Notes: a model not told the origin generated them from the letters alone. Numbered from the stretch's first letter, positions 23,175 to 35,489 are shown. The stretch: 64,000 nucleotides of DNA from Scleromitrula shiraiana (GCA_028455995.1 JABELC010000001.1:4390501-4454500); one strand, 5' to 3'. Translations and numbers: made by a program.

Positions 23175-24984
23175 TCAACAACCAAAATATTTCTTCTCGA
23201 TCCATCTCTCTTCAAAATCCTGAACAATTGTACAGACCACAACCTTTACTTGAGGAAAGACTTTAGTTAAGCGATTTAATCCCATCTTTCCCGCTGTGTA
23301 AGTCACAAAAACAATTTTTTCCTGGGGTACTCCGTGATCCACTAAGATTTGAACCGACATGAGCGCAGCACCACCGCTGGACATTTGTGGATCAAGTAAC
23401 AGTACGCTATCATGTTTGCTGATATCTTCCGGAAGCTTTAAGTAATGTAATTCAGGTTCACCGGTGCGAACATTCGACTGAATTAATAAACGTCCGGTCC
23501 TGCAGTCTGGGATTACTCTCTTCAACCCAGTCTCGAGAGCTGCTCCAGCACGAAGAACAACGACAGCGCTTACTTCTCCTGTAGCTGTCAAGCCTTGATA
23601 GTCGTTGCCAGTCGGGGTTTTAATTGTCATTTCTTTGAAGTAAACATTATTCATGGCACTAGATTTATTAGCGTCGGCACATAAAATGAAGTTTGAAATC
23701 GGATGACGCACTGCTCGACTAGTAAGGTAGCTATGCGGTCAAAGTAGAAAATGAATTCTTCAGCCGGTGTTCCTACATCTTGAATAATAGTATTCATGCC
23801 TTTGAATTGTGGTGTTTGTTCGAGAAGAAGAACACCTTCCGCAAGAGGCTCGTCTTCAGCGCCAATTCCCAATCTTTTCAAAGCTGCGCGATGTGTTGCA
23901 GATTTCTGCTTTAATATTTGCTGTATATACTGAATGACCATGGCTAATGGAAGTTTAGTATGAACTGGGATGGCAATCTCGATTTCGGATATAACTTACT
24001 AATAGCAACTCTGTTCTCCACTCCTCTTGGTACAATGATGTCTAAGTTTGTAGATTAGCAATGCGCTATTGTATTATATCACAAACACAAGTATTAAAAT
24101 ATTAAGGTTCTAAAAGAAACATGCTTTCCTTACCCGCAACCTTCCTCTGGGGTTCTACAAAGCGTTCAAAATTTGGCTTCACGAAAGCGAACCATTGCTT
24201 GATACAACCTTCGATGTCTCTTCCTCGTTCTTCTACATCCCTAAGAACTGAGTTTTCAACGTTAGCTAGGCCATACTTGGGAGAGAAAATATGGAATTTA
24301 ACATCACAGAATCATGGGAAACTTACTTCTACGGGATAAACAGGTATCTGCATCTGCTTCACAAAATATCTGCAAGAGATTTAGTGAGGACTGTCACACA
24401 TTCATACCAAAGATGAAACATACCTTCATATCCAACAATTCAAGAACTCGAGGATCATATAACGCAAAAATTCCTTCCAATATAAGAACATGAGGGGAAT
24501 AAATTGACGTAGTCTCTTTTTGTCGGGCATGCTTCTCAAATGAATAAACAGGAATTTCTGCTCGCTTTCTATATGTCCATGTTAACAATTCGAACAGAAA
24601 TGGGGGGAAAATTTGACTTTGAGATTATGGAGAAACTACAAGACTTACCCAGCTTTAAGATCTCTTAGCCTCTCGACCAATACATCAAAATCTATTGCAT
24701 CCGGAGAATCAAAATCATATTCGTTCAAAAATGCTTTTCGGGATGATTCTGCATCCAGAGTTTTGTAGAATGAATCCTTTTCACCAGTTAATATTGGGCT
24801 CTCCAAAGTATTCGGGCAGAAAACCTACCATGCTGAGAATGCAAACCCATGGTAAATTCATCTGTGAAATGATGGCATGAGATAATGTAGATTTTCCTGA
24901 TCCAGAACTACCAGCAATACCGATGATACTGACTCCAGCCCATGGAGGGGTGTAATGAGCTCTTTCTTTCACACTATCCGCCAT
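23175..24984 (-). CDS. URK1: Uridine kinase with C-terminal UPRT-like domain
   Basis: Eight exons (24984-24829, 24776-24649, 24568-24424, 24369-24327, 24247-24134, 24041-24000, 23943-23712, 23658-23175) give 447 residues. It phosphorylates uridine and cytidine in pyrimidine salvage. The kinase half has the P-loop GSSGSGKS at 25-32, the substrate Asp in MDSFYK, the lid-type RRILRDVEERGRD, and IIVPRGVENRVAI. The second half is uracil phosphoribosyltransferase-like, with RTGEPELHY and the PRPP-site-like LLLDPQMSSGGAA, and ends in DFEERWIEKKYFGC, as in fungal Urk1. The last intron (53 nt) must be removed to join LVEH to AMNNVYFKEM. It diverges from GID8. Confidence 0.95.
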
Positions 24985-25546
24985 AATGTAAAGGTATTAG
25001 ATATGATGTTCGTTAGATTTGTGTTTTTTTTTTCTGTATTTTTTTTTTTTCTACGTGATATTTTTTGGAGATATTTAAGGAGCCATATGGGAAGATTCAA
25101 TATAGCAATATAGAAAGAAAATAGAATATGTATAGATGTACTACGGTAATTCACCACATTACGATAGAAGTACGGGCAAACAATAGTCTCGTCTATTCTC
25201 ACATCTTGTGCGGGAGGTTGTCGTGGCAGTGGAGATATGTCCCGAGGTCACGTTTTTGCAAAATTGCGGGCATCATCATGTGATAGATACTAGCGGCTTA
25301 TATCTCAGCAGACTAGTCCCACAAAGGCTTAAATATTACGTTTAGCCTCGAAAATTCAAAATTCTGGTCAAAGCTTCAGGTTGAACAGTTTTTCTTCGTA
25401 AGTTTCTTCTCTTCTATCAACTTTTCTTCATCCTCTTCAATACAAAATAATCAACATATTGGCATCAGTGCTGGACACTCCAGCCTCATTGCAACAACAA
25501 ATTAATTGCTTTATGGAGCATCAATAGATTTTCTCGCGTTGTCAGG
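24985..25546. promoter_or_regulatory. Divergent promoter region, URK1 / GID8
   Basis: 562 bp between two start codons of outward-reading genes. Near URK1 it contains A/T homopolymer tracts (about 25021-25062), which often mark nucleosome-depleted fungal promoters. No named factor site is claimed. Confidence 0.55.
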
Positions 25547-26714
25547 ATGACTTCTTCAACAGCTTCCACCGCAACCCCTCCCCGCCATCCTTTTGAAAGA
25601 CGCGTTGATGATGTGAAACCAATGAAAAGGTATGCGCCCCGTTTTACTTTTTACATCGATTTCCAATCCTCTCCTTGACCACTGGCATATTCAATATGAT
25701 GAGTTACATCAACTGGGAATCTCTCCTAAAAATTACGCATGCGGAGAAAAAAATTAGTTGTTTACCTGATTTATTGTCATCATTTATTAGCTGTCAGGAT
25801 CTGGCAAATACCGAATAAGCTTGACATTTAACTGACATATGTTTCAACGTTAGTGACATTAATGCTTTGATACTGGATTACCTCACCACAGAAGGTTATC
25901 CATCTGCTGCTGCAAAATTCTCGAAGGAAGCAAATCTTAAACCACAACAAGAAGAAGAATCAGTGAGGGCCCGTCAAGCTATTCAACACTCAATTCGCTT
26001 GGGGAGTATCCAAGATGCTATTGAAGCTATAAACGATTTAGAACCTCAGGTTAGTTATGACTTTGATTTCTTTCCCTATATCTTGCTATGATTAGACATG
26101 AGTTTCATGCACCACTCATATAGCCTTCGGGTCGTTGATGAGAAACAATACCAACTTCAGTCCTCAGTATGAGCAATATACAATACAACATTCATTATTA
26201 TTTAGCATTCTATAGCAGTGCATTTATCCTAACATGTATGAAATAGGTTCTAGATAGTGATCCGTCACTACACTTCGCACTGTTACGACTACAACTTGTT
26301 GAACTTATTCGATCGTGCAACGCCACACCAGGTGGTGATATCAATCCTGCCTTACAATTCGCGACGAGTCAACTTGCACCTCGAGCGCCAACAAACCCCG
26401 AATTCTTAGAAGACCTCGAAAGAACAATGGCTCTTCTTGTATTCCCGCCAGAGAGTTTGGAGCCGCAGCTGGCCGCTCTACTACACCCTGACCTTCGAAG
26501 GTCAGTAGCTGATAGAGTTAACAAGGCTATATTGGTTAGTCAAAATCAGCGTCGTGACGCTGCTATTAGAAATCTTGTTCGTCTGCGTGCATGGGCTGAA
26601 AATACTGCTCGTGATGCGAAGAAAAATCTTCCAATTTGCATTGAGCTGGGCCTCGATGGTGACAATAAGGGTAGCGATAGACAGAGAAATGGGAATGAAG
26701 CTATGATGACATGA
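25547..26714 (+). CDS. GID8: GID/CTLH E3 ligase subunit GID8 (LisH-CTLH-CRA)
   Basis: Three exons (25547-25629, 25854-26049, 26247-26714) give 248 residues, close to metazoan GID8/TWA1 (228) and shorter than yeast Gid8. It should scaffold the GID/CTLH ubiquitin ligase that degrades gluconeogenic enzymes on glucose refeeding. A LisH motif is seen at about 29-60 (INALILDYLTTEGYPSAAAKFS), a CTLH segment at about 66-125 (SIRLGSIQDAIEAINDL, then LHFALLRLQLVELIRS), and the CRA region to about 215 (FLEDLERTMALLVFP, LHPDLRRSVADRVNKAIL). The first intron (224 nt) is long, so the first exon codes for only 28 residues. Confidence is high. Confidence 0.93.
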
Positions 26715-27367
26715 TTATGGTGGATGGACTTCAATAATTACGGGCGTACTTTTGGTAAATGGGTTCTGGGTTACGGTTATTATACCTTTAAGCTGAGGCT
26801 TTTAAATTAGGGACAATGGTTTGGTATGGTAATGGTCAATGGGTAACTTCAGGTATTAAGATAGGTTGGCATCAAGGATCTGGGACATCGACATCTTATG
26901 GTTCTTATGGTCTTGACCAAGATGATTCAACTGTATAACATCATACATACTCTCATATGAGTATTAGAAACTATATTAATAATAGCACAATCAATGTGTT
27001 TACCAACCTTATAACTCGTATCCCCATTTTCAATATCTTTTTCCCTCTCATGGCTATTTCCATTTGAGTTCCCATCTTTCGATCCATGGCGGGGTTGCAA
27101 GTTCGGTCCGATCCACTAAAATAATTACTACGTCAGAGACTCAGAACAGCGTCAACCACGAGACGGGTTAACCATTCTTCCCTGAGAGCTTGTTTTTCGA
27201 AAATGTTACTTCTCAACACCTTCTTCCTCCAAACAATTATATACTACCTAAAATCTCTTCCCCTTTTTCTTTAGGACATTCTTTAAATAAATTGTCTTTC
27301 ATTTTGATATGAAACTTAATTTTTAGTTAAATAGACCCATTACAACAAATCGAACGTGGTACAAGAA
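26715..27367. other. Intergenic, no gene recognised
   Basis: It holds the GID8 3' UTR and the promoter of the NADH dehydrogenase gene. A pyrimidine-rich tract at about 27220-27300 precedes the start region of the downstream gene, as is common in fungal promoters. Confidence 0.5.
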
Positions 27368-29495
27368 ATGCTGCAACGGCCCACCTCCTCCCTTGTGCGC
27401 TTGGGTGTCAACAGGTCATTGTTATTTCGCAGACCCCAATCGAGCTTCCTCGGACAATGCAAATTGTCCCTTAACTCTCATCGAAGTCAATTCTATCATA
27501 GGAATCTAAGAAGACCGTCTGCGAGTAATCAAAATCAAGCACAATGGCAAAAGCTTCTCTCGAAACAAGATACTCGATTAGTATCTGGAAAACCTCTACC
27601 TCAGCGACGATCATGGGCTCTAAATTTTTTATATAGGTCTGCAGCTACGCTTGGAGGTTCGCTGATAGTATTGGGAGTGGGAGTTGTTGGTTTCTTCATC
27701 TACGATGCTACTACCTACCGCGAGGACCTTTCATGGACGGACATTCATGTCTCGGAAATTGCACTATCCCCACGAAGAGGAGGACCTAAGAATTTACCCA
27801 TTGCCGATGTGTTCATTGATGATGATGACAGCGAGGGAAAGCAAAAACAAAAGGATAAACCCAAATTGGTTGTTCTCGGAGGTGGATGGGGAAGTGTTGC
27901 TCTTCTCAAGACCTTGAATCCTGAAGATTATCATGTCACTTTAGTATCACCTACAAACTACTTCCTTTTCACGCCTATGCTTCCTTCGGCAACTGTAGGA
28001 ACATTGGAATTCCGATCCTTGGTTGAGCCCATTCGACGAATTGTTGCAAGAGTCAAAGGTCACTTCATAAGGGCAAAAGCAGAAGATATCGAGTTTTCCG
28101 AAAAATTGGTTGAATTATCTGGGAAGAGTCCAGATGGCAAAGAAGTCCGATTTTACCTACCATACGATAAATTGGTTATTGGTGTTGGATCCACAACAAA
28201 CCCACATGGTGTGAAAGGGTTAGAGAACTGCCATTTCTTAAAAGATATTGGTGATGCTCAAAATATTCGTAACTCTATAATGTCAAATCTGGAGTATGCA
28301 TGTCTACCAACGACTTCCGATGAAGAACGAAAAAGGTTACTGTCTTTTGTTGTCAGTGGTGGTGGACCTACTGGAGTAGAATTTGCGGCTGAACTTTTTG
28401 ACCTACTGAATGAAGACCTTACGGAACACTTTCCAAAGATCTTACGAAACGAAATTTCCGTTCATGTTATCCAAAGTAGAGGTCATATCCTGAATACCTA
28501 TGACGAGGCTGTTTCTAAATATGCCGAAGATCGATTCTCTAGGGATCAAGTAGAGATTCTAACCAATTCAAGAGTCAAAGAAGTACAAAAAGACAAGATT
28601 CTGTTTACTCAAAAGGAAAATAATGGAGAAACTGTTGTGAAAGAGTTACCTATGGGTTTCTGTCTTTGGTCAACAGGTGTTTCACAGACAGAGTTTTGCC
28701 AGAAAGTATCAGCTGCACTTGGCTCCGCACAAACGAATCGTCATGCTCTAGAGACAGATACCCATCTTCGTCTTAATGGCACACCTCTAGGTGATGTATA
28801 TGCAATTGGTGATTGTGCAACAGTCCAAAATAATGTTGCTGATCATCTTGTTACCTTCTTACGAACTCTTGCATGGGAGAAAGGGCAAAATCCAGAAACC
28901 GTCCACATTACATTCCGCGAATGGCGAGATGTTGCCCAGAAAGTACGAAAGCGATTTCCTCAAGCTGCGGATCATTTAAAACGTCTCGATAAACTTTTTG
29001 CTGAATACGATAAAGATCGATCTGGAACTTTAGACTTCGGTGAATTGCGGGAGCTTTTAATGCAAATAGATAGCAAACTGACATCCCTACCTGCTACTGC
29101 CCAGCGAGCCCATCAACAAGGTCAATATCTTGGTCACAAATTCAACAAGATGGCTCGAGCAGAACCTGGAATGAGAGTGAACGATATGAGAGACGGAGAC
29201 TTGGATGAAGCTATTTACAAAGCTTTTGAATATCATCACTTGGGAAGTTTAGCATATATTGGAAATTCTGCAGTCTTCGACTTGGGTGGAGGATGGAATG
29301 TGACAGGTGGATTATGGGCAGTTTATGCATGGAGAAGTGTATATTTTGCTCAAAGTGTTAGTTTGAGAACTAGATGTTTGTTGGCAATGGATTGGGCTAA
29401 GAGAGCGCTCTTTGGACGAGGTGAGTTCTCTTTACCCCTGTTATTTCTTTGCGATTTTTCCACTAACGGAATATACAGACTTGATGAACTACTAG
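27368..29495 (+). CDS. External alternative NADH dehydrogenase with EF-hand
   Basis: Two exons (27368-29420 and a 17-nt exon 29479-29495) give 689 residues. A type II, non-proton-pumping NADH:ubiquinone oxidoreductase of the inner mitochondrial membrane facing the intermembrane space. An Arg/Ser-rich presequence is followed by a membrane segment at about 95-115 (GSLIVLGVGVVGFFIYDATT). Then come two dinucleotide folds, KLVVLGGGWGS (FAD) and FVVSGGGPTGVEFAAE (NADH), and DVYAIGDCA. An insert at about 537-566 carries a canonical EF-hand loop (DKDRSGTLDFGE), as in the calcium-responsive Neurospora NDE1 type. The last five residues, DLMNY, come from the tiny exon and match the family end. I chose the ATG at 27368; the frame extends upstream only through non-ATG codons. 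Confidence 0.94.
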
Positions 29496-29917
29496 TGCTA
29501 CAATTCAGGTTGGGTGGATTGGTTTAATAATATGTGGATAGGACGGATGGTTTGCGGATTTGGGCGGTGGATATAAATATTTCTGGATTGGATCGCGATT
29601 GGTAGCTACAGGCGTTACGAGAATGTAAAATACTACAAAGTCAAAAAGCATTTCTTTGAGGAAAAAGTATTGATTCTTTTCCCAACGTTGCCTTTTTAAG
29701 ATTCTCCAACTATCTGTTTGGGTCTAAATACCGTGTGTAACCACCGTACCGTACAATTTATAATTGGCTAAACTCTGTAGATGAGGGGCCTAATTCTTAT
29801 CTTAACACAGCCTTCCAACAAACCCATACTTCGTAAAACCTAACTCGTATCCCTGACCCTCCCCCTCTCTCTTACACATTTCCAACGAAAAAGTTTGCGT
29901 ATATACAACACATCAAA
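29496..29917. other. Intergenic, no gene recognised
   Basis: Between two plus-strand genes. The right half turns C-rich just before the next start, continuing into that gene's C-rich 5' half. Confidence 0.5.
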
Positions 29918-30592
29918 ATGTCAATACCAACCTCCCAGTACCCTACCGTACAAACATCATCCGAATCTCAACCCCTCCATAAACCCACCCTGATAACCCC
30001 CCTAATCCATCCCACCCTCCCCCACCTCACCCACCCCACCATCTTCCTCTCCGGGCCCGTCTCCAACTCCTCCTCCGAACCCCGCTGGCAACAAGTCATC
30101 TACGATGCCCTCTCCCAACTACTCTCCCAACTCCCCTCCCAACCTCAATATACCCACCCCGACACGCACACGCACACCTGCACCCCAACCCCCACAATAA
30201 TCGACCCCTTCAACCCCACCTGGTCCCCATCTTGGGCCGAGGATAAAAACAACAGTTTATTCAACGATCAAGTAAATTGGGAACTGCAAGCTATGGAGCT
30301 AGCGGATGTAATCGTTGTTTGTTTTTGGGGGGAGGGGGTGAGGAGTGGACGGAGGGATGTAGGGGGCACTGCTTTGGTGGAGTTGGGGGGTGCGGTTTTT
30401 AGGGGGGTGGGGAGGAGTAGGAATGGGAGTGCGAGTGGGAATGGGGAAGGGAAGAAAGTAATGGTTTGTGTGGAGGAGGGGTTTTGGAAGAAGGGGTATG
30501 TAGAGGTTTTGTGTGAGAGATATGGTGTGGATTGTTTTGGGAGTTTAGAGGAGTTGATTGGGGGGTTGAGGGGGTGGCTGGGCAGACAGTGA
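29918..30592 (+). CDS. Nucleoside 2-deoxyribosyltransferase-like protein
   Basis: An intronless frame of 224 residues. The Rossmann-like start IFLSGPVSNS at about 42-51 followed by RWQQVIYDAL, then NPTWSPSW, and NWELQAMELADVIVVCFW at about 120-137 fit the fungal/bacterial nucleoside 2-deoxyribosyltransferase-like family, whose best-known members exchange bases on deoxynucleosides. Whether this one is active cannot be read. Composition is striking: the sense strand is C-rich to about 30250 and G-rich from about 30310 to the end, which forces a Pro/Ser/Thr-rich first half and a Gly/Val/Arg-rich second half. Low-complexity linkers (HTHTCTPTPT and SRNGSASGNG) look like tolerated expansions. Confidence 0.72.
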   Translation: MSIPTSQYPTVQTSSESQPLHKPTLITPLIHPTLPHLTHPTIFLSGPVSNSSSEPRWQQVIYDALSQLLSQLPSQPQYTHPDTHTHTCTPTPTIIDPFNPTWSPSWAEDKNNSLFNDQVNWELQAMELADVIVVCFWGEGVRSGRRDVGGTALVELGGAVFRGVGRSRNGSASGNGEGKKVMVCVEEGFWKKGYVEVLCERYGVDCFGSLEELIGGLRGWLGRQ

Positions 30593-30743
30593 GGGGAGGT
30601 GGTGAGTCGGCAATTATTTCAAATAGAGAGATTAATCGGTGATGGGTTTATACACAAATAATTGTTTCTTGTTTTTTGACTCGCAGAGGAGAGGATATAG
30701 GTCCTGCATGTACAATCAAACCATAAATACTGGATATAAAAAT

Positions 30744-33582
30744 CTATCGATCCTCTAATTCAACGCCATCATCCACACCATCATCTTCCGTCCCATCCAT
30801 CACATGATGACTAGGCGAATTCCCCTCCTGTGTATATCTAGAACCTCCCCTCCCTCTACCCATATCCTCTCCACTCACAAGTCTAATCCTTCCACCGCTA
30901 ACTGTATGTACTTTATTCCCAACCCAGCCCGCCACACCTTTTATAACACCCCAGAGTTTTTCTTCATTATTTACTAAGCCCCTATCTCTTTCCTCTCTGA
31001 ACCCTTCATGTGCTTCAACCTTGAATTGATATTTCAGCACATCTTTTACTGTCACCAATCCCTCGAGTTTACCATGATATTCTATCAGTATAACTCGCGG
31101 GCCAATCTTTTGGAATAGTTCCATTACTGTCTCTAGTGGTAATCTTGGATGAACCGTAACTGGTGTATTATCAATGAAGCGACTAAAATCCACCGAAGAC
31201 GACGCCATACCCTCAAAGGTTGTTGACGTCGCAGGAGTAGTGGGCATGAGGGGGTTGGGAGTCGAAGAATGTTTTCCTGGTGGAGAAAAATAACATTTTG
31301 CTGAAGGAGAAATCGTTCGATCTCGTTTGACTCGATCAATTGCATATCGTAATTCGGTACGTCCAATATATCCAACCAAAGTCTTGGAAACACGATCTTC
31401 TACGATCGGGAATCCTTGATAGCGATCCTCAAGAAGTAATTGTTCCAAATGCTTCATTGAGAGACCTGCTGTTGGCAGTAAAACGACATCGGACGTCATA
31501 ACCTGAGATACTGGTACACCAAATGTATGCTCTTCCTTGTTATCGAGAAATGGGAATCCATTGAACCAAATCATACGGTCAGCTATTCCACCCTTCTCGA
31601 AGAATTCGGAAACGGCTTTGGTAACACCGACGACAATCATGGTTGGTAAAATATAGGTTGTTGCACCTGTAAGCTCGAACATGATGACAACAACGGAAAC
31701 TGTAATATGCATGATGCCACTCAGTGCCGCCCCGGCACCAAGGAAGGCATATGTACCTGGCGTAATGCAAGGAACATCAGGCTCGCAAGAAGCAAAAAAT
31801 ACAGATGCAGGATAAGCCTCATGAATAGCTTGGACGAGAATACCAATAGTCCGTCCGAATGATGCACCAATAGCCATTGAAGGCACAAAAATTCCAGCAG
31901 GGACTTTACATCCATAGGAGATAATAACGAGAAATATTCGGATGACGGTTGCGAGAGTCAAAGAGATGATCATCTTCCAACGATTCTCCTTGTCGCAAAG
32001 ACCATTGTAGTCCTCGGCACCTTCGCACTCCAGAAACAAAATCTCCATACTTTCCGTCATATCAATTCTCAGGAACATATTTGGATAGCAGATTAAAGCC
32101 GTTCCTGTCGCTAACAAAGTAGCTTCGAGTATTGCATATTTTGTAAGATATCTCTTTCGAAATGCCTGTGCCCTCAAATTCCACTTTATAACAAACGCAC
32201 CATAGAGACCTCCAAATACACCAAGTATGATATAAAATAGCACTTCAAAGAAATGCCACGTACGATCGTAATGAACTTGAAACATGACAAGTTGACCTGT
32301 TCGGAAAGGATTCATAGCTGCAAGAACAGCCGTCGCAACCAGGGCACAGAAGTAACTCCGCCACATCGTCTTCAGCGGAAAGTATGAAGACATCTCCTCG
32401 AGTGAAAATAAAACACCCCCAATTGGACTTCCAAATGCTACTGCCACTCCAGCTGCTGCACAGGCGCTCAGTATTTCTCGGGTCTTGGAAGCATTGCGTT
32501 TATATTTTTCGAAGAGTCTGGATATGACATTACCAGTGCACACTGCATAGTGAACACTTGGTCCTTCTTTACCAACAGATAGACCTGATGCGATCGCCAA
32601 TGGAAGCGCAACTGATTTGATAATCAAGGTCCAAAATCCGAGAAACCCTTTCATAACAAACCCAGCAATGATACATTTTATCTCGGATATTCCAGATCCA
32701 GCTGCATATGGAGCAAATGATCTCACTAGACTTGCTGAGGTTAATGCGAATATTGTCTATAGAAGTCATTATGGATGTAACTGATGAAGAGAGTATTAAC
32801 GTACCGCAAATAAAGTATATATTACGTAGTTGACTGGAGGAAACGAGCTCCATCTATGCCAATCATCGCATCCTATCTCCAATTAGTGCCGGTGTAACAA
32901 TCGGGTGTTCAACTACACACCATTATCTTCTCCCCAGCAACAAAAGTTCTCATTAAGATAAAAAGCAGTTTTGCAATACCCCAGCTTAATATCCGAAAGC
33001 CATTCCGTGATGATATTTAAAAATGCCGCATTAACTCCAATAGCAATCCCTATCGTCCCTTTCATTAGTAAAGTTTTCATCTCCAGATATTAATAATATC
33101 GTCCCTACCTATAATCGTAACCACAATCCAAGCCTGCGCCGCATCATAAGATTCCCATAACTTGTATCTCCAACCCGCATGTCCACCTCTTTCGAAAAAT
33201 CCCACCTTTTCCCTCTTGCGAACTTTCCTCCGTATTTGCTCTTTCGCGGCATCCTGCACCCAATCTTTGAGAAGTGTTAACTTCGCCCGCGCATTGTCGA
33301 TGGATCATGGAGGGGTGTTACCTACCTATCGTAGTGAAATCCTAAATACACAAAATCAGCATTGAGTTTGCCAATCGCATATATTTTGCAATGCTAATAA
33401 CATACCTCATAACGTTTAATCTCTTCAATCTCCTCATCAATCTGACGTTCCGCAACATTTGGAACATGACCAGCCTCGCCTTGTTCAGCACTTGAGACAG
33501 CGAAGGATATACGATGCGAGAATGACGGTCGTTGATGGAGGCGCGCTGATGGCACGGAAAATGATGATGATCGTGAGTTCAT
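30744..33582 (-). CDS. CLC-family chloride channel / Cl-/H+ antiporter
   Basis: Six exons (33582-33406, 33341-33326, 33264-33109, 33058-32921, 32872-32805, 32756-30744) give 855 residues. Exon 2 is a 16-nt micro-exon encoding DFTTI. Fungal CLC landmarks are in order: GWRYKLWESYDAAQAW, GSGISEIK at 205-212, GKEGPSVH at 247-254 with the gating Glu249, and GSPIGGVLFSLEE. The gating Glu points to an antiporter-type protein, probably in endosome or vacuole membranes like yeast Gef1. Two CBS domains follow, near VSQVMTSDVVLLP and FIDNTPVTVHPRLPLETVMELF. The tail is Gly/Arg- and Asp-rich. Phase closes at every junction. Ion specificity and location are inferred. Confidence 0.93.
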
Positions 33583-34244
33583 GGTCCCCCCATTTATGCT
33601 GTGGATAGGTTGAGCAAGTAAAAAGCTACTGTACCTCTCTCTTATTCACGGAGCTCGATGGGTGGATGGTTGATACAAATCAATCAATGGTCAATGGAAT
33701 GGGACGGTCAAAGCGGCCGCTTTTTGCCGGATTTTACCCATGCTTGTAAAAGATGTCATGCCCAGCAGGCGTACCATGGTGATGTGATTGAGCTAGACAT
33801 GTGTTCGTGGGGATTTATTTTTCACAAGAATTTGAAGTAACGAATAGAACATTGTAGGGAATTTAAAATTACGACTCTAATGCTATTTCTGTTTTTTTTG
33901 AGGGTTCTCTTTCCGTATCAAGACTATATCAATAAACCTTCCAATAGCAATCATCATCTTCTGCCGCATAGTATAGGTCTTCCTTCATAACATCACGTTT
34001 TAATCCACTGCAGCAGTCCGTAAAATATACAAAAAAACTCATCCTATGTTCCCACAAAGTCTACCCAATTCTGATCTAATCCTGCCTAGTAAGTGCCTTG
34101 GCTGCAAGTTCTCATATTGTCCGACATGCCAAACACAAACTCTACCAAGATGTATGCCATGTATAATGTCGCCCCTCAGAGAGACTCTCAAGTGTTCAAA
34201 GTAAAACAATACCTTGAAAAAAATATGCTCCGTCATAATCTGAA
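33583..34244. other. Intergenic, no gene recognised
   Basis: It holds the CLC promoter and the 3' UTR of the neighbouring minus-strand gene. The plus-strand frame at 33658-33840 and the minus frame at 34039-34236 are short and unsupported. Confidence 0.45.
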
Positions 34245-35489
34245 CTATGGATAATGGGAAAAGGAAGGGCGGGGCAATTTGATAGTCAACAGTCTATCCG
34301 TATCCCGCGGGACATCGAATTGAGGCGGTAATGTGCTCTCCCTAAAACATTTAACCTTATGTGTCTTGTCGCACGACGGTTCTCCAGCAAATTGTCTGCC
34401 TTTCCATAATCTATGACAATCTTCCCGAGCAGCTTTCTGTGGCAGAGACTCTCCAATGATATGAGATGGACGTTGACAAGTTAGGTTACCGCATAGCTTG
34501 CTGGAAACAAACGGAATTCCATCCCAATTAATGTGTGCATGAAAACTGGAAAAGCCTACCCGGACCAGTATGGTAAGGTCCTCTAGTGAGTAGATCCAGC
34601 TGTGACTTCCGCGGCCACATCTACATCCGCCGCTTATGATTCGAATCATATACCCTTCGGGCGAGAGGAGACATTCCATCGGCAGTGGATGAGATCTAGC
34701 TTCGAACCTTATTATGAAGTCTTCAAGAGCATTCATGTTTTCTGGAATTTCGAGATTCAAAAATATGCATGCAGTGTTGTAATTTTCTGTTGAGTTCACA
34801 CTAAGCCATAATTGTGATGGGGAACTGAACAGTAATGTTTCTGCCCATTCGAGATGAAGGTCTTGTATATCTTGAGGCCAGGATAGCAGTTCATCGTGTA
34901 GTGCGGCATCGTTTGTCAATGAGTGTTGTATCTTCTCATCTCTATTCCTGTTCATGGTATGGTGTTTTGCTATACTCAGAGGAGGCATTGCTGAGATTTC
35001 CTTTAAAAACTTGGTTCTAACCGTCAAATTGAGGCATTTTGGAATTGTGTCTTGCGCAATTCCTTCATCTTCTTCATGGAGTTGACTTTCAGTTATCTCT
35101 TTAATTTCAACATTGGCCTCCTTTTTTTGTGTGCGTTCCGATATTTGAGAGCCAAGAACCTGCCAATAGGAGTTAATCACAATTACCCAATACGCGGCCA
35201 CTTCACTTCGTAGACTTACATTGTTGAGAAGCTCTATGGCTTCAAGTGGCTTGTTGTCATTGACCCAAAGTGCGAATTGCCGACTGGCGTTGTGATTCTT
35301 CGGTGGTAATTCGTCGAACTGAACGGTGGATTGTTAGCATGACCATGATAATGCACAGGAATTGGCATGCTGTGAATGTACCTCCAGCAGTAGATTAATA
35401 GCACTGTCCATATCACCTTCTGTAAGATGCAGAGCGAGCCGAACCAATTCTTGCTGAGAGGCCCATCTCATTACAATTTCGAACGTCAT
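34245..35489 (-). CDS. Unknown protein with zinc-binding His-Me-type C-terminal motif
   Basis: Exon 1 is 35489-35382. Exon 2 starts at 35318 and is open to the stop, giving 393 residues. A second intron at 35219-35160 (60 nt, GTAAGT to CAG, in frame) is optional; removing it gives 373. The N-terminus is helical with two similar short blocks (QQELVRLALHLTEGDMDSAI and RQFALWVNDNKPLEAIELL). The C-terminal part has ISGGCRCGRGSHSWIY, then SSKLCGNLTCQRPSHIIGES, ending with PSCDKTHKVKCF. The CGNxxCxxPxHxxxES pattern resembles the zinc-binding region of His-Me finger endonucleases found as lone domains in many fungal proteins. Nuclease activity is not implied. Function unknown. Confidence 0.65.
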
